Made by a program: the position numbers and the translations under genes
IMG/VR virus record: IMGVR_UViG_3300032322_002195
Coordinates: 44,838-108,837 of that record
From: a virus
Direction: 5' to 3' (one strand)
Length of the DNA: 64,000 nucleotides
Shown here: piece after piece, positions 25,423-33,723 of the stretch
Position numbering within the stretch: position 1 is the stretch's first letter
Layout: each line of letters starts with the position of its first letter
The notes under the pieces: generated by a model
Seen by the model: only the letters and a program-made list of their open reading frames with translations
Databases searched by the model: none
What the model was told of the DNA's origin: nothing

Positions 25423-26460
25423 TTAAAGTCCCATTTCACCAAGCTTTTGAATAACATCTTCTACTTTTGTCTGAGCATCAATCGAATAATTTACTCTATC
25501 TAAATCTTCAACACAAAATCGAGTGATATTTGTTTGAAATTCATGCCATTTAGGTGTAACATCGCTAACCATAACTACATGAGTACCAAGGGCCCAAGCC
25601 AACCAACTTAGCCCAGAACTAACCCCTAAATGAGCTTTAGCGTGATATATGTCTAACGCCCTTTTTTCCAAAGATATATCGCCAGTCAAATCAATTACAT
25701 TTCTTAAATTTGTTGGTTCTTTTGAAATAACCAAAACTTGGTAGTCTTTTGAACCCAAATAATCAACAACTTTTTGCCACCCATCTACATCTTTCCATTT
25801 TTTTATATCTGAACTCCCATGTTCGGACAACGTCACGTAATTACCTTTTATTCTTGGCGATAAATGCTTACATAAAATACTCAAATCTGGCCTAATTTCA
25901 ACACGGTCCAACCCCAATGTGTCAGTTGCAACTATTTGTAATGGTACTTTGCTAACTTTAACAGGGCAATAATATGGGTTGTCATCATCACTGGCCCCAA
26001 TGTAATATTGGGTATAAACATTGTCAATTTGTGTATTTGGTTTTACAAATAAAATTTCTGGATATGCATCTATAAATAAATTATTATAAAAAGTAGAACA
26101 AATAACTGTACATTGATGTTTCTTTCTGAATTCTTCAACATATGGCATCCAAGCAATGTTATCACCCAAAGCATATGCGTCAAATTTAATAAATATTTTT
26201 TTACCATTTGGATTAAAAAATTCATGATAAACAGGTGTACCATCCTCATCATCAATAATTATTAACCAATTGGTAAACCATTGTTTTGTTTTTGCTACAA
26301 TCGTTTGATTTGTTTGACATGAACCAGAACTAACCAATCCTTTATTAAACTCATAAAAGAAAACATTATATTTTTTAGGTATGTCCCCAATAATGCTAAC
26401 CCTAGGTGCATTACCTTCTTTTGGTAATGTCGTTACATAACTAACTTTAAAACAATTCAT
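25423..26460 (-). CDS. glycosyltransferase, O-heptosyltransferase (Aah/TibC)-like
   Basis: 345 aa. DEDGTPVYHEFFNPNGKKIF, FDAYALGDNIAWMPYVEEF, CSTFYNNLFIDAYPEI and the C-terminal HAKAHLGVSSGLSWLAWALG follow the autotransporter O-heptosyltransferase type (GT9-like fold). It would transfer a sugar from a nucleotide sugar to a protein, perhaps a phage fibre or a host surface protein. Two bases follow the 106-aa gene's start region, so it is likely co-transcribed with genes on either side. Confidence 0.8.
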   Translation of the reverse strand: MNCFKVSYVTTLPKEGNAPRVSIIGDIPKKYNVFFYEFNKGLVSSGSCQTNQTIVAKTKQWFTNWLIIIDDEDGTPVYHEFFNPNGKKIFIKFDAYALGDNIAWMPYVEEFRKKHQCTVICSTFYNNLFIDAYPEILFVKPNTQIDNVYTQYYIGASDDDNPYYCPVKVSKVPLQIVATDTLGLDRVEIRPDLSILCKHLSPRIKGNYVTLSEHGSSDIKKWKDVDGWQKVVDYLGSKDYQVLVISKEPTNLRNVIDLTGDISLEKRALDIYHAKAHLGVSSGLSWLAWALGTHVVMVSDVTPKWHEFQTNITRFCVEDLDRVNYSIDAQTKVEDVIQKLGEMGL

Positions 26461-26461
26461 T

Positions 26462-26782
26462 TTAAAAATTTTTAATCTTATAATATAATCTTTCTAATTC
26501 TGGTGTAAACACCTTTACATCTTCAATTGTCTCGATAATCGAATCATTAGTGCTATTTTCTTCTGTCAATATATATTGAAGTTCTTTAACTTTTAACATG
26601 TCTTTTATGGAATGTTTGAGTTCTAAAACTACTTGATTGTACGTGGCCCAAACTTTTCTTTTTTCTGTTGATTTGGCCATAAGGTTTTCAGTGACTTTAA
26701 TTTCGTATTCGTGTTCTAAATTAGATTTAAACCCACCATACTGTTCATCAAGAACTTTCCTTATTTTAGCCTTTAAGTCCAT
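26462..26782 (-). CDS. hypothetical protein
   Basis: 106 aa, helical and charged, with a LEHEYEIKVTENLMAKSTEK stretch. One base separates it from the downstream glycosyltransferase and four from the upstream gene, an operon arrangement. No family recognised. Confidence 0.65.
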   Translation of the reverse strand: MDLKAKIRKVLDEQYGGFKSNLEHEYEIKVTENLMAKSTEKRKVWATYNQVVLELKHSIKDMLKVKELQYILTEENSTNDSIIETIEDVKVFTPELERLYYKIKNF

Positions 26783-26786
26783 ATCA

Positions 26787-27125
26787 CTAATTCATAGCCA
26801 CATTCTTTGACAAATTATAGTTATCATCAATGTTCCCAAAAACCCAATCTTTAATAACTTGTTGTGTAAATTCTTCACCCATCTTGTACTTGTATTTCAT
26901 ATACTCATACAAAGATTTGGGTGAAATAACCTCACCATCAGCCCTAACCTCAATCATGGGTGTTTCGTAATATTCACCACCTTCACGAACAAATTTTTGA
27001 ACAGCTTCATAATTCATGTCTAAATCCTTTTTCATCTTTTTAACCATGTTTGAATGAGCACTTTCGTTCAGAGTTTGTTTTAAACGATTAAATTGTCCCT
27101 CTGTTATTATAATCTTCTTTTTCAT
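26787..27125 (-). CDS. hypothetical protein with ITEGQ...LNE N-terminus
   Basis: 112 aa. It begins with KKIIITEGQFNRLKQTLNES, closely like the N terminus of the 150-aa protein at 29036-29488. The LNE followed by Ser matches the T4 prohead-protease pattern, so residues 1-21 may be a capsid-targeting propeptide. The rest is mixed alpha/beta without a known motif. ATATTTATA box at 27129-27137, right before the ATG. Confidence 0.7.
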   Translation of the reverse strand: MKKKIIITEGQFNRLKQTLNESAHSNMVKKMKKDLDMNYEAVQKFVREGGEYYETPMIEVRADGEVISPKSLYEYMKYKYKMGEEFTQQVIKDWVFGNIDDNYNLSKNVAMN

Positions 27126-27128
27126 ATC

Positions 27129-27137
27129 TATAAATAT
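27129..27137 (-). promoter_or_regulatory. ATATTTATA box (putative late promoter)
   Basis: Coding-strand ATATTTATA starting only 3 bases before the ATG of the 112-aa gene and just beyond the thioredoxin terminator. Confidence 0.4.
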
Positions 27138-27152
27138 CTATTCACAATAAAA

Positions 27153-27172
27153 AAGGGCTCATATGAGCCCTT
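27153..27172. terminator. terminator after thioredoxin gene
   Basis: AAGGGCTCAT and ATGAGCCCTT form a perfect 10-bp palindrome with A/T runs on both sides, 2 bases past the thioredoxin stop. Confidence 0.85.
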
Positions 27173-27174
27173 AA

Positions 27175-27498
27175 TCACAATAACAAATTATTTATTTTTT
27201 GTTCTATTTCATTTTTAGGTTTAAAACCACTGAATCTATCAATTATTTCACCGTTTTTGATGAAAATTAAGGTAGGGATACCCCTTATACCGTATTTAAC
27301 AGCTGCTCCAGAATTCTCATCAACATTTATCTTACCAATGTTAATTTTATCATTATCTTTGAATTCTGTAGAGAGTTCATCAATTATTGGGGTTAACATT
27401 CTACATGGACCGCACCATGGTGCCCAAAAATCCAATACGGTTATCTCTTTTTCTTTTAAAACACTTTCTAATGTGTTATCAGTTACTTCTAATGCCAT
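27175..27498 (-). CDS. trxA: thioredoxin
   Basis: 107 aa, the usual thioredoxin length. VLDFWAPWCGPCRMLTPIID carries the WCGPC active site (about 28-32) and YGIRGIPTLIFIKNGE the cis-Pro loop. A cytoplasmic dithiol reductase, probably supplying ribonucleotide reductase or another phage enzyme. ATATTTATA box at 27527-27535. Confidence 0.95.
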   Translation of the reverse strand: MALEVTDNTLESVLKEKEITVLDFWAPWCGPCRMLTPIIDELSTEFKDNDKINIGKINVDENSGAAVKYGIRGIPTLIFIKNGEIIDRFSGFKPKNEIEQKINNLLL

Positions 27499-27526
27499 TT
27501 ACTTAAGTTTTATTTTTTGTTATAAT

Positions 27527-27535
27527 TATAAATAT
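27527..27535 (-). promoter_or_regulatory. ATATTTATA box (putative late promoter)
   Basis: Coding-strand ATATTTATA 28 bases upstream of the thioredoxin ATG, in the gap to the divergent 83-aa gene. Confidence 0.4.
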
Positions 27536-27558
27536 ACAAAACAATTTTGAAATAATCA

Positions 27559-27810
27559 ATGTCCGATTCAGAAATTATTTGGAAGTACCTAGACCGTGAA
27601 TACCCTAATGACCATTTGGTTATTTATTTGTATGTTTGTGGGAATGTTAGGAGTAATAAAAAAGCTCTAACAAGTGTCTGCGATTCAATCAAAACTATAT
27701 TTAGCCCACCAATTAATGAATCAATTATTAAATCAACAGTCACTGGGTTTTTAGAAAATAAACTTAAACTATATAAAAAAGGTGAGATTCAAGTAAAGTC
27801 TTTATATTAA
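27559..27810 (+). CDS. small hypothetical protein
   Basis: 83 aa starting MSDSEIIWKYLDREYPNDHL. Its middle, YVCGNVRSNKKALTSVCDSI, has two Cys. Rightward, convergent with the 104-aa gene, sharing 4 bases. No family recognised. Confidence 0.6.
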   Translation: MSDSEIIWKYLDREYPNDHLVIYLYVCGNVRSNKKALTSVCDSIKTIFSPPINESIIKSTVTGFLENKLKLYKKGEIQVKSLY

Positions 27811-28121
27811 ATAATATCACCACAATTTGGAAAAAATTCTTTTACCAATCTGACAGGTTCTTCAAACTTTTCAAATTTACGCAATGAAAAAAAGTTTAAT
27901 ATATATACCCCACATTCTTCATTACTAAAAGAAAATATATCAGTTAACATCCTAGAAATAATTGATATATGGCTAATTTCTTGTTTTGACAAAACCCTAT
28001 CATTTAAAGAAGCTGCCATCAATCTACAATAACTAAAATGAGTCATGCAATTTGTTTGTTTGTAAAGTTTTAAAGTTACTTCACAAATTAATAAATAAAC
28101 ATGGTTATCAAATTTTTTCAT
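27807..28121 (-). CDS. hypothetical protein
   Basis: 104 aa from the ATG at 28121 (MKKFDNHVYLLICEVTL); an earlier start would overlap the divergent gene's promoter. Helical, four Cys. The ATG is 25 bases from that of the divergent 82-aa gene. Confidence 0.6.
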   Translation of the reverse strand: MKKFDNHVYLLICEVTLKLYKQTNCMTHFSYCRLMAASLNDRVLSKQEISHISIISRMLTDIFSFSNEECGVYILNFFSLRKFEKFEEPVRLVKEFFPNCGDII

Positions 28122-28146
28122 TATGTTTGATGTAATATTTATAAAT

Positions 28147-28395
28147 ATGTGTACTGATATAGACAAAAATCTCGTAAAAAAATTTTTAGTATTAAATTAT
28201 CCAGTTTCTAGGATAAAACATAATCTAAGATTTAGACGAGCTATAATTTTAGATGATGGAAGTTTTTTTATACTAGGTGAAAACAATCAACAAACACTAA
28301 AGTATAAATTATTAGAATCACTTAAAATAGTGTTTAATTACGAAGATTCAGACCTATTAAAAATATTGGATACTTTATTTCCATCCAAATCTTGA
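28147..28395 (+). CDS. small hypothetical protein
   Basis: 82 aa from the ATG at 28147 (MCTDIDKNLVKKFLVLNYPV). This start is preferred because an ATATTTATA box (28135-28143) ends 3 bases before it. Its stop abuts the convergent lipoprotein gene. Weak similarity in style to the 83-aa gene at 27559 (both end in a small helical YE/DLLKIL segment), not enough for a family. Confidence 0.6.
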   Translation: MCTDIDKNLVKKFLVLNYPVSRIKHNLRFRRAIILDDGSFFILGENNQQTLKYKLLESLKIVFNYEDSDLLKILDTLFPSKS

Positions 28396-28980
28396 TTACC
28401 AATACTCAATCTTTTTTAACGTTAATTGTGTCCAATAATGACAATTGTACCCATCTATGCTACCCTCAACTTCTTGTATCTGAATAGCAACCAAACTATC
28501 TTGTTCACTTATTGTTTGACCGCTAAAAGGTCTAGCAGAACCACCCATTAACGATTGACCAAAAACTGGGTCCTCAACTATTCTATGGTCGTATCCAACA
28601 TAATAAACAGCGTATTGTTTAGTTGTATCATCATTTAAGATGAAATCACCGTAGCCTGGGAAATTAATGGGTTTGTAAAAAGAATATGTTGTGTAATTCC
28701 TAATGATAACCTCTATATCAAACATTGGACCACCCCACCTTAAACTTGAAGTGTCCTTGTTATCACCAAAATGTCTATAAACCTTTCTTTCCCCAGTTTC
28801 ATTGTTGTCAACATACATAACCCCATCAACAACCAAAAATTTACCCCACATACTGATTCCAGTAATGCTGTCAAATTTAGGCTCCTTAAAAGGATATTCA
28901 TCTGTTGGTAAAACTTCTTTATGACAAGAATTAAAACCTAAAACTAAAAATAAACTAATTAATTTAAAATACTTTTTCAT
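28396..28980 (-). CDS. putative lipoprotein
   Basis: 194 aa from the ATG at 28980: MKKYFKLISLFLVLGFNSC is a signal peptide with lipobox and Cys at residue 19. The mature part is beta-rich with tryptophans and no known motif. It would be exported and lipidated in the host envelope, as for superinfection-exclusion proteins, but that role is a guess. A host-type promoter precedes it, unlike its left-arm neighbours. Confidence 0.75.
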   Translation of the reverse strand: MKKYFKLISLFLVLGFNSCHKEVLPTDEYPFKEPKFDSITGISMWGKFLVVDGVMYVDNNETGERKVYRHFGDNKDTSSLRWGGPMFDIEVIIRNYTTYSFYKPINFPGYGDFILNDDTTKQYAVYYVGYDHRIVEDPVFGQSLMGGSARPFSGQTISEQDSLVAIQIQEVEGSIDGYNCHYWTQLTLKKIEYW

Positions 28981-28992
28981 ATTTGCTTTTTG

Positions 28993-29025
28993 CAAAGGTA
29001 TGAAAAATATTTTAAAAAACCAAAC
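28993..29025 (-). promoter_or_regulatory. host-type promoter for the lipoprotein gene
   Basis: Coding strand TTTGG (29020-29024) and TACCTTTG (28993-29000) with 19 bases between, the Bacteroidota -33/-7 pattern. Confidence 0.7.
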
Positions 29026-29035
29026 TTTTTATAAT

Positions 29036-29488
29036 TTACAAAGTAAATACAGTTATTTTTGCCAATTTAACCATTAAATTTCCTTCATTGTCATTAGCCA
29101 AATCAACCTCAACAGCATCGTCAATAGTTATAATTCCACGTCCATTTTCTAACTCCAATTCTACATTATCCCAATTAACATTTAATTTTATTATTTCACT
29201 ATTGGTGTCTTCATTGGTCACAAAAAAACTAATCTCAGTCTCTAATTCTTCAGGTCCTTCAACACTGTATAGTGATATATCTTTGATTCCCCAGCTTCTT
29301 CCATCTATTTCTATATCATAAAATAAACGTATTTTAACAGGTTCAATGTAATCAATATCATTACCCTTGTATTTCAAACCATAACTGTTAAAACTTACAT
29401 TAACGTCTTTGTTATATTTGTTTGAAGTAGCCTCATTCAAACTTGATTTAATCATTTCTAATTGACCTTCTGTAATCTTTATTCTCAT
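29036..29488 (-). CDS. hypothetical protein with ITEGQ...LNE N-terminus
   Basis: 150 aa. MRIKITEGQLEMIKSSLNEA matches the start of the 112-aa protein at 26787-27125 and ends in an LNE site. The body is beta-rich (KIRLFYDIEIDGRSWGIKDI). Possibly a capsid-targeted protein. TATAAATAAATAT lies at 29496-29508 upstream. Confidence 0.7.
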   Translation of the reverse strand: MRIKITEGQLEMIKSSLNEATSNKYNKDVNVSFNSYGLKYKGNDIDYIEPVKIRLFYDIEIDGRSWGIKDISLYSVEGPEELETEISFFVTNEDTNSEIIKLNVNWDNVELELENGRGIITIDDAVEVDLANDNEGNLMVKLAKITVFTL

Positions 29489-29542
29489 AACTTTTTATAA
29501 ATAAATATCTTTATTTTTTTTAAAATTTTAGTATATTTGTAT

Positions 29543-29995
29543 ATGGCTAATCTTAATTTTAAAGATGATTTGATTCTTTCTCAAACTGGTGAAATAAAAA
29601 CCATAAACTTTTTGGAACAAAAAGGATTAAAATACCTCTCATCAAACAACGATAATAAATATGATTTGATGATGGGTAAAGATGAAAAAGTCTTTACATA
29701 CGAAGTAAAAACTGATTTTAAATGTGCACCACTATTCGATACGGGAAATTTATTTGTTGAATTTGAATGCAGAAAACACCCTTCTGGAATATCTGTAACA
29801 AAATCAGATTGGTTTGTTACATATTTTATATACCTTGATGAATTATGGTTTATTAAAAGTGAAAACTTAAAAAAACTTATAAATGATAATGATTTTCAAA
29901 TATTTATTGATGCTGGAGATATCAACAGCGAAACAAAAGGTTATCTGATAAACAGAAAGAAATTCAAAAAACATTTTCATGTCTACAAAGTCTAA
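29543..29995 (+). CDS. putative PD-(D/E)xK-type nuclease
   Basis: 150 aa from the ATG at 29543. NKYDLMMGKDEKVFTYEVKT (about 40-60) gives the D...ExK spacing of restriction-like nucleases, preceded by a helix and followed by strands. TATATTTG at 29532-29539 lies 3 bases before the ATG, so the message would be leaderless or use a nearby start. It overlaps the downstream HNH gene by 17 bases, suggesting a nuclease pair. Confidence 0.65.
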   Translation: MANLNFKDDLILSQTGEIKTINFLEQKGLKYLSSNNDNKYDLMMGKDEKVFTYEVKTDFKCAPLFDTGNLFVEFECRKHPSGISVTKSDWFVTYFIYLDELWFIKSENLKKLINDNDFQIFIDAGDINSETKGYLINRKKFKKHFHVYKV

Positions 29996-30566
29996 CAAAA
30001 AACCAAAACTTTTAATTGAACTTATCCCAACAACCTGCCATTATAGTAATGTAAGAACAACCGTTAAAAAAAAAGAATGGGACAAAATAAGATTTATTTC
30101 CTATGAATCGGCCAATAATAAATGCGAAATATGTGGCGATATTGGCAAAAATCAAGGTTATAACCACAACGTTGAATGTCATGAAATATGGGAATATGAC
30201 GATGAAAATAAAATACAAAAACTGGTTGGCCTAATATCACTTTGCCCAACTTGCCACCAAGTTAAACACATAGGTCGAGCCATAGCAATAGGTAAACATA
30301 AACAAGCCTATGCTCAACTCATGAAAGTTAACAAATGGACCCAAAAACAAGTAGAAGAACATATTTTAGAATCATTTGAAATCCATAAAGAAAGGTCAAA
30401 ACATGAATGGGAACTAAACCTATCAATACTCACTGAAGAACCATACAATATAAAAATAAAAAACTATACAACAAGAATATTTGAAGCGAAAAAAATTAAA
30501 AGAAAAAGAAAACGCTCAAAAACTATTCTAAAGAAAAAACCAAATAAAAGACCACCAAAAAATTGA
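29979..30566 (+). CDS. HNH-type zinc-binding nuclease-like protein
   Basis: 195 aa. NNKCEICGDIGKNQGYNHNV, then ECHEIWEYDDE and LISLCPTCHQVKHIGRA give a CxxC...H-E...CxxCH zinc-finger HNH layout. The C terminus is very basic (KKIKRKRKRSKTILKKKPNK), fitting DNA or RNA binding. Translated in overlap with the upstream nuclease-like gene. Confidence 0.8.
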   Translation: MSTKSNKKPKLLIELIPTTCHYSNVRTTVKKKEWDKIRFISYESANNKCEICGDIGKNQGYNHNVECHEIWEYDDENKIQKLVGLISLCPTCHQVKHIGRAIAIGKHKQAYAQLMKVNKWTQKQVEEHILESFEIHKERSKHEWELNLSILTEEPYNIKIKNYTTRIFEAKKIKRKRKRSKTILKKKPNKRPPKN

Positions 30567-30571
30567 TGCTT

Positions 30572-31300
30572 TTAATGGTAATTAATTATAAACCATTCAC
30601 CTTCATACGTCTCAACCAAAGCCGTCTTTGATTCAACCCAATCACCAGAATTCATATAATTGATACCATCTATAACACTAATCTCAGCTTTATGAATATG
30701 ACCACATATAACACCGTCATAACCATTTTGTTTTGCATATGTAACCATATGGTTTTCAAAATCCCCAACATACTTTGTAGCTTGTTTAACACTATCCTTT
30801 ATAACCTTAGATAAAGAAAAATACTCCATCCCAACAAACTCACGATATTTGTTATACCACTTGTTTAACCATAAACATAAATCATAACCAATGCTACCTA
30901 TCTTAGCCAACCATTTCATGTCATTTATAAAAACATCAAAAATATCACCATGTATAACCAAATAACGCTTGCCATCAATACCAATATGCTCCATATCCCT
31001 TTTTATAAAAACATTGCCAATGTTAAAAGGAATAAAATTAGCTAAAAAATCATCATGATTACCCATCACCCAAATAACATCATTCTCTTGAGCAATTTCT
31101 AATATCTTTCTAATACATTTCATGTGATTCTCATCCCATTTAGAACCCCTATTTAAAGCCCAACCATCAATAATATCACCATTTAATATTAATTTCTCAC
31201 ACTTGTTATCCCTTAAAAAATTAACCACATCATTAGCCCTAGAATATTGAGACCCTAAATGTATGTCTGATAAAATAATTGTTTTGTAATTCATGACCAA
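30572..31300 (-). CDS. metallophosphoesterase, LpxH-like
   Basis: 242 aa. All five metal blocks are present: LSDIHLGS, LNGDIIDGW, VMGNHDDFL, VIHGDIFDVF and VICGHIHKAE. This is the calcineurin-type fold of UDP-2,3-diacylglucosamine hydrolases and related enzymes of envelope lipid metabolism. It overlaps the glycosyltransferase gene by 10 bases, so the two may jointly alter the host surface. Confidence 0.9.
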   Translation of the reverse strand: MVMNYKTIILSDIHLGSQYSRANDVVNFLRDNKCEKLILNGDIIDGWALNRGSKWDENHMKCIRKILEIAQENDVIWVMGNHDDFLANFIPFNIGNVFIKRDMEHIGIDGKRYLVIHGDIFDVFINDMKWLAKIGSIGYDLCLWLNKWYNKYREFVGMEYFSLSKVIKDSVKQATKYVGDFENHMVTYAKQNGYDGVICGHIHKAEISVIDGINYMNSGDWVESKTALVETYEGEWFIINYH

Positions 31301-31983
31301 TAACCTATGTCTTTTTTAAAATATTCCTTATTATTTTTATTTAATAAATTTTTGATAAAATAAATTATAAAATTAGCAAACCCAAATTTTTTAAACCTCC
31401 TGTCATCAAAATAAACACTTTTTTTAACTACATAAAATTTATTTGGATTTACCTCTCTACTTAAAAAATAATCCTCACAATGCATCAATTCAACATCAAA
31501 ACCACCTATTGACCAAAAAACATCCTTTTTAATCATAAAAAATCCACCAACAACAAATGGTTTGTCTAATTTAGAACACATCACTATTAAATTAGTAATA
31601 TAATACGCTAACTTTACCCTTAAATTACTTCTGCTATCCAATAAAACCCCAACCAAATCATTCCCACCAATAATAGATTTAATACACTCAAAAATAATAA
31701 ACTTATCATCAAAATAACAATCCGCATCCAAAAAAAGAAAAATATCACCAGACGCAACCCTAGCACCATTGTTCCTACCAAAACTAGGTAAACCTCCCTC
31801 AATAACTTTTATAGGTAAAACATCCCTATATTTATCAATTACCAATAAAGTCTTATCACTAGAATTAGCATCGGCAATAATAATCTCATACTCTATAGGC
31901 ATCTCTTGAACCAAAATAGAATCCAATAATTTACCAATATACCGCTCCTCATTTTTACAAGGTATTATAATAGATAACTCCAT
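31291..31983 (-). CDS. family 2 glycosyltransferase
   Basis: 230 aa. LSIIIPCKNEERYIGKLLDS, IIADANSSDKT and FLFLDADCYFDDKF (DxD-like) define a GT-A fold family 2 enzyme; FVVGGFFMIKKDVFWSIGGF and HCEDYFLSREV complete the domain. Substrates unknown. A TATTTATT box lies about 3 bases upstream of the start. Confidence 0.9.
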   Translation of the reverse strand: MELSIIIPCKNEERYIGKLLDSILVQEMPIEYEIIIADANSSDKTLLVIDKYRDVLPIKVIEGGLPSFGRNNGARVASGDIFLFLDADCYFDDKFIIFECIKSIIGGNDLVGVLLDSRSNLRVKLAYYITNLIVMCSKLDKPFVVGGFFMIKKDVFWSIGGFDVELMHCEDYFLSREVNPNKFYVVKKSVYFDDRRFKKFGFANFIIYFIKNLLNKNNKEYFKKDIGYWS

Positions 31984-32062
31984 AACAATAAATACAAGTT
32001 ACATCATATAACTGTGTTAAGAAATTAATATCTTTAAAACTTAGCACAATTCGTTTTTTAAA

Positions 32063-32071
32063 ATATTTATA
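32063..32071 (+). promoter_or_regulatory. ATATTTATA box (putative late promoter)
   Basis: ATATTTATA 17 bases before the 286-aa nucleotidyltransferase-like gene, at the divergent junction with the glycosyltransferase operon. Confidence 0.4.
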
Positions 32072-32088
32072 AATAAATCCATACCCAA

Positions 32089-32949
32089 ATGAAATTTTTT
32101 AGACTAGAAAAAACATTATTGTTTGAAAACAAACCAATCAATCGCCCAATACAACAATTGGACGAAATAGATGCATTGGCCTCAACAATAGACGATAATA
32201 TCTCCAAAGAAGCAAATATACCAAAAGATGTTTTAAATAGTTTTAAAATAAAAGATAATTTAAATCAAGATATTTGGTCAGAAGATAAACTGAACCCAAA
32301 AATTAAAAAAAAATTAATCAATATAGCCAAAGATTTCTTGAAAGATATAGAACTACCAAAAGGTATCAAAATAAATGATATTATCTTTACTGGTAGCCTA
32401 GCAAATTATAATTGGTCAAAATTTTCAGATATAGATTTACATATTGTAATAGACTTTAAACAATTTGAAGCTGATGAAAAAATGGTGGAAGATTATTTCT
32501 ACGCCCAAAAATCAATCTGGAACCAAGAACATGATATAACCGTATTTGATTACCCAGTAGAACTATATGTACAAGATGTAAATCATGAACTAGTAGCCAA
32601 CGCTGTTTATTCAGTTCTTCGTGATAAATGGTTAAAAAAACCAAAACGTGAAGAATTTGACGTAGATAGAAAAGCAATCAAAGATAGCGCTGAAAAATAT
32701 ATTCATTACCTTAAAGATATTCGCCAAGACTATAAAGATAAACATTACCAAAAAGTCATTGATAAAGTAACCAAGCTAAAAAATAAAATAAAAAATATGA
32801 GAAAAGCTGGTTTGGAAAGCGGAGGCGAATATAGCCACGAAAATTTGGTTTTTAAAGTACTTAGACGAACACAATTTATGGATATATTAGATAGCTTCAA
32901 ATCAAAAGCATATGATAATCTCATGTCTATATCAGAACCTATGAAATAA
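32089..32949 (+). CDS. Pol-beta-type nucleotidyltransferase-like protein
   Basis: 286 aa. IIFTGSLANYNWSKFSDIDL (about 100-120) is the GS...DxD motif, followed by a third carboxylate candidate in HDITVFDYPVELYVQD. The N terminus starts MKFFRLEKTLLFENKPI. The C-terminal half is basic and helical. The target is unknown; it is followed after 12 bases by the 253-aa gene. Confidence 0.75.
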   Translation: MKFFRLEKTLLFENKPINRPIQQLDEIDALASTIDDNISKEANIPKDVLNSFKIKDNLNQDIWSEDKLNPKIKKKLINIAKDFLKDIELPKGIKINDIIFTGSLANYNWSKFSDIDLHIVIDFKQFEADEKMVEDYFYAQKSIWNQEHDITVFDYPVELYVQDVNHELVANAVYSVLRDKWLKKPKREEFDVDRKAIKDSAEKYIHYLKDIRQDYKDKHYQKVIDKVTKLKNKIKNMRKAGLESGGEYSHENLVFKVLRRTQFMDILDSFKSKAYDNLMSISEPMK

Positions 32950-32961
32950 ATCTTATATAAT

Positions 32962-33723
32962 ATGAAAGATTTTATCAGAAAAAAACTTCACGAAGCAATA
33001 AAATATTTGCCATATAGTGACAAAGAAGAATTAAAAGCAGGTGGCCCTTACTCAAGCCTTAGTAACCCGTCCTATAAACTAGACATAAATAAAATTAGAT
33101 ATAGAATGGCAAAAGCCGCTAGCATCGCCAATGAATATAAACAAAAAACTGGTGATGATAAATACTTCATGCTCCCAGATGATGGTGAAGGCTTCTATCA
33201 AGTAGAATTTAAACATGATGGTCAAATAAAAACAAAACATATCAGAGCCAGTGCCGATATGCAACAAATTGACCAACCATTCAGACCCACCGATGTAGGA
33301 ACCTGTAATTCATTTCAAAATATCGCTAGATACTGTTTCGTAAAAGCTGGTAAAAAATTGCCAGATGGTAAATTTAGCGCTGGCGCTAGCCCAGCTGAAG
33401 ATGCCGCTAATAAAGCCCTGCTAATATTTAAACACGAAATCCTAGATTTCTACAGTGACGCTGGTTATGGTGATGAAAAATCAGCCCAAATATCCAAAGA
33501 AAAAATGACCGACAAACAAGCACAACATAAACTTAAAAAAGACCTAGAAACCAAAATAGGTAGAAGACTTAGAGATGTTGAATGGTTCAAATACCTACAA
33601 ACTGGTGAAGAACCAAAACAAAAACAAACCCTGTCAATAGACCAAGAAAAAGCTGACGAATTTGAAAAAAGACAACAAGCAGCAATGAATAGAAGAGCAA
33701 CCGCACTGGCAAGATTAAAATAA
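32962..33723 (+). CDS. hypothetical protein
   Basis: 253 aa. It begins MKDFIRKKLHEAIKYLPYSD, an LxE-bearing N terminus shared in style with neighbours. The middle has DVGTCNSFQNIARYCFVKAG and GASPAEDAANKALLIF; the tail is Lys/Gln-rich. Possibly a virion internal protein. No family recognised. Its end overlaps the convergent PcfJ-like gene by 9 bases. Confidence 0.7.
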   Translation: MKDFIRKKLHEAIKYLPYSDKEELKAGGPYSSLSNPSYKLDINKIRYRMAKAASIANEYKQKTGDDKYFMLPDDGEGFYQVEFKHDGQIKTKHIRASADMQQIDQPFRPTDVGTCNSFQNIARYCFVKAGKKLPDGKFSAGASPAEDAANKALLIFKHEILDFYSDAGYGDEKSAQISKEKMTDKQAQHKLKKDLETKIGRRLRDVEWFKYLQTGEEPKQKQTLSIDQEKADEFEKRQQAAMNRRATALARLK

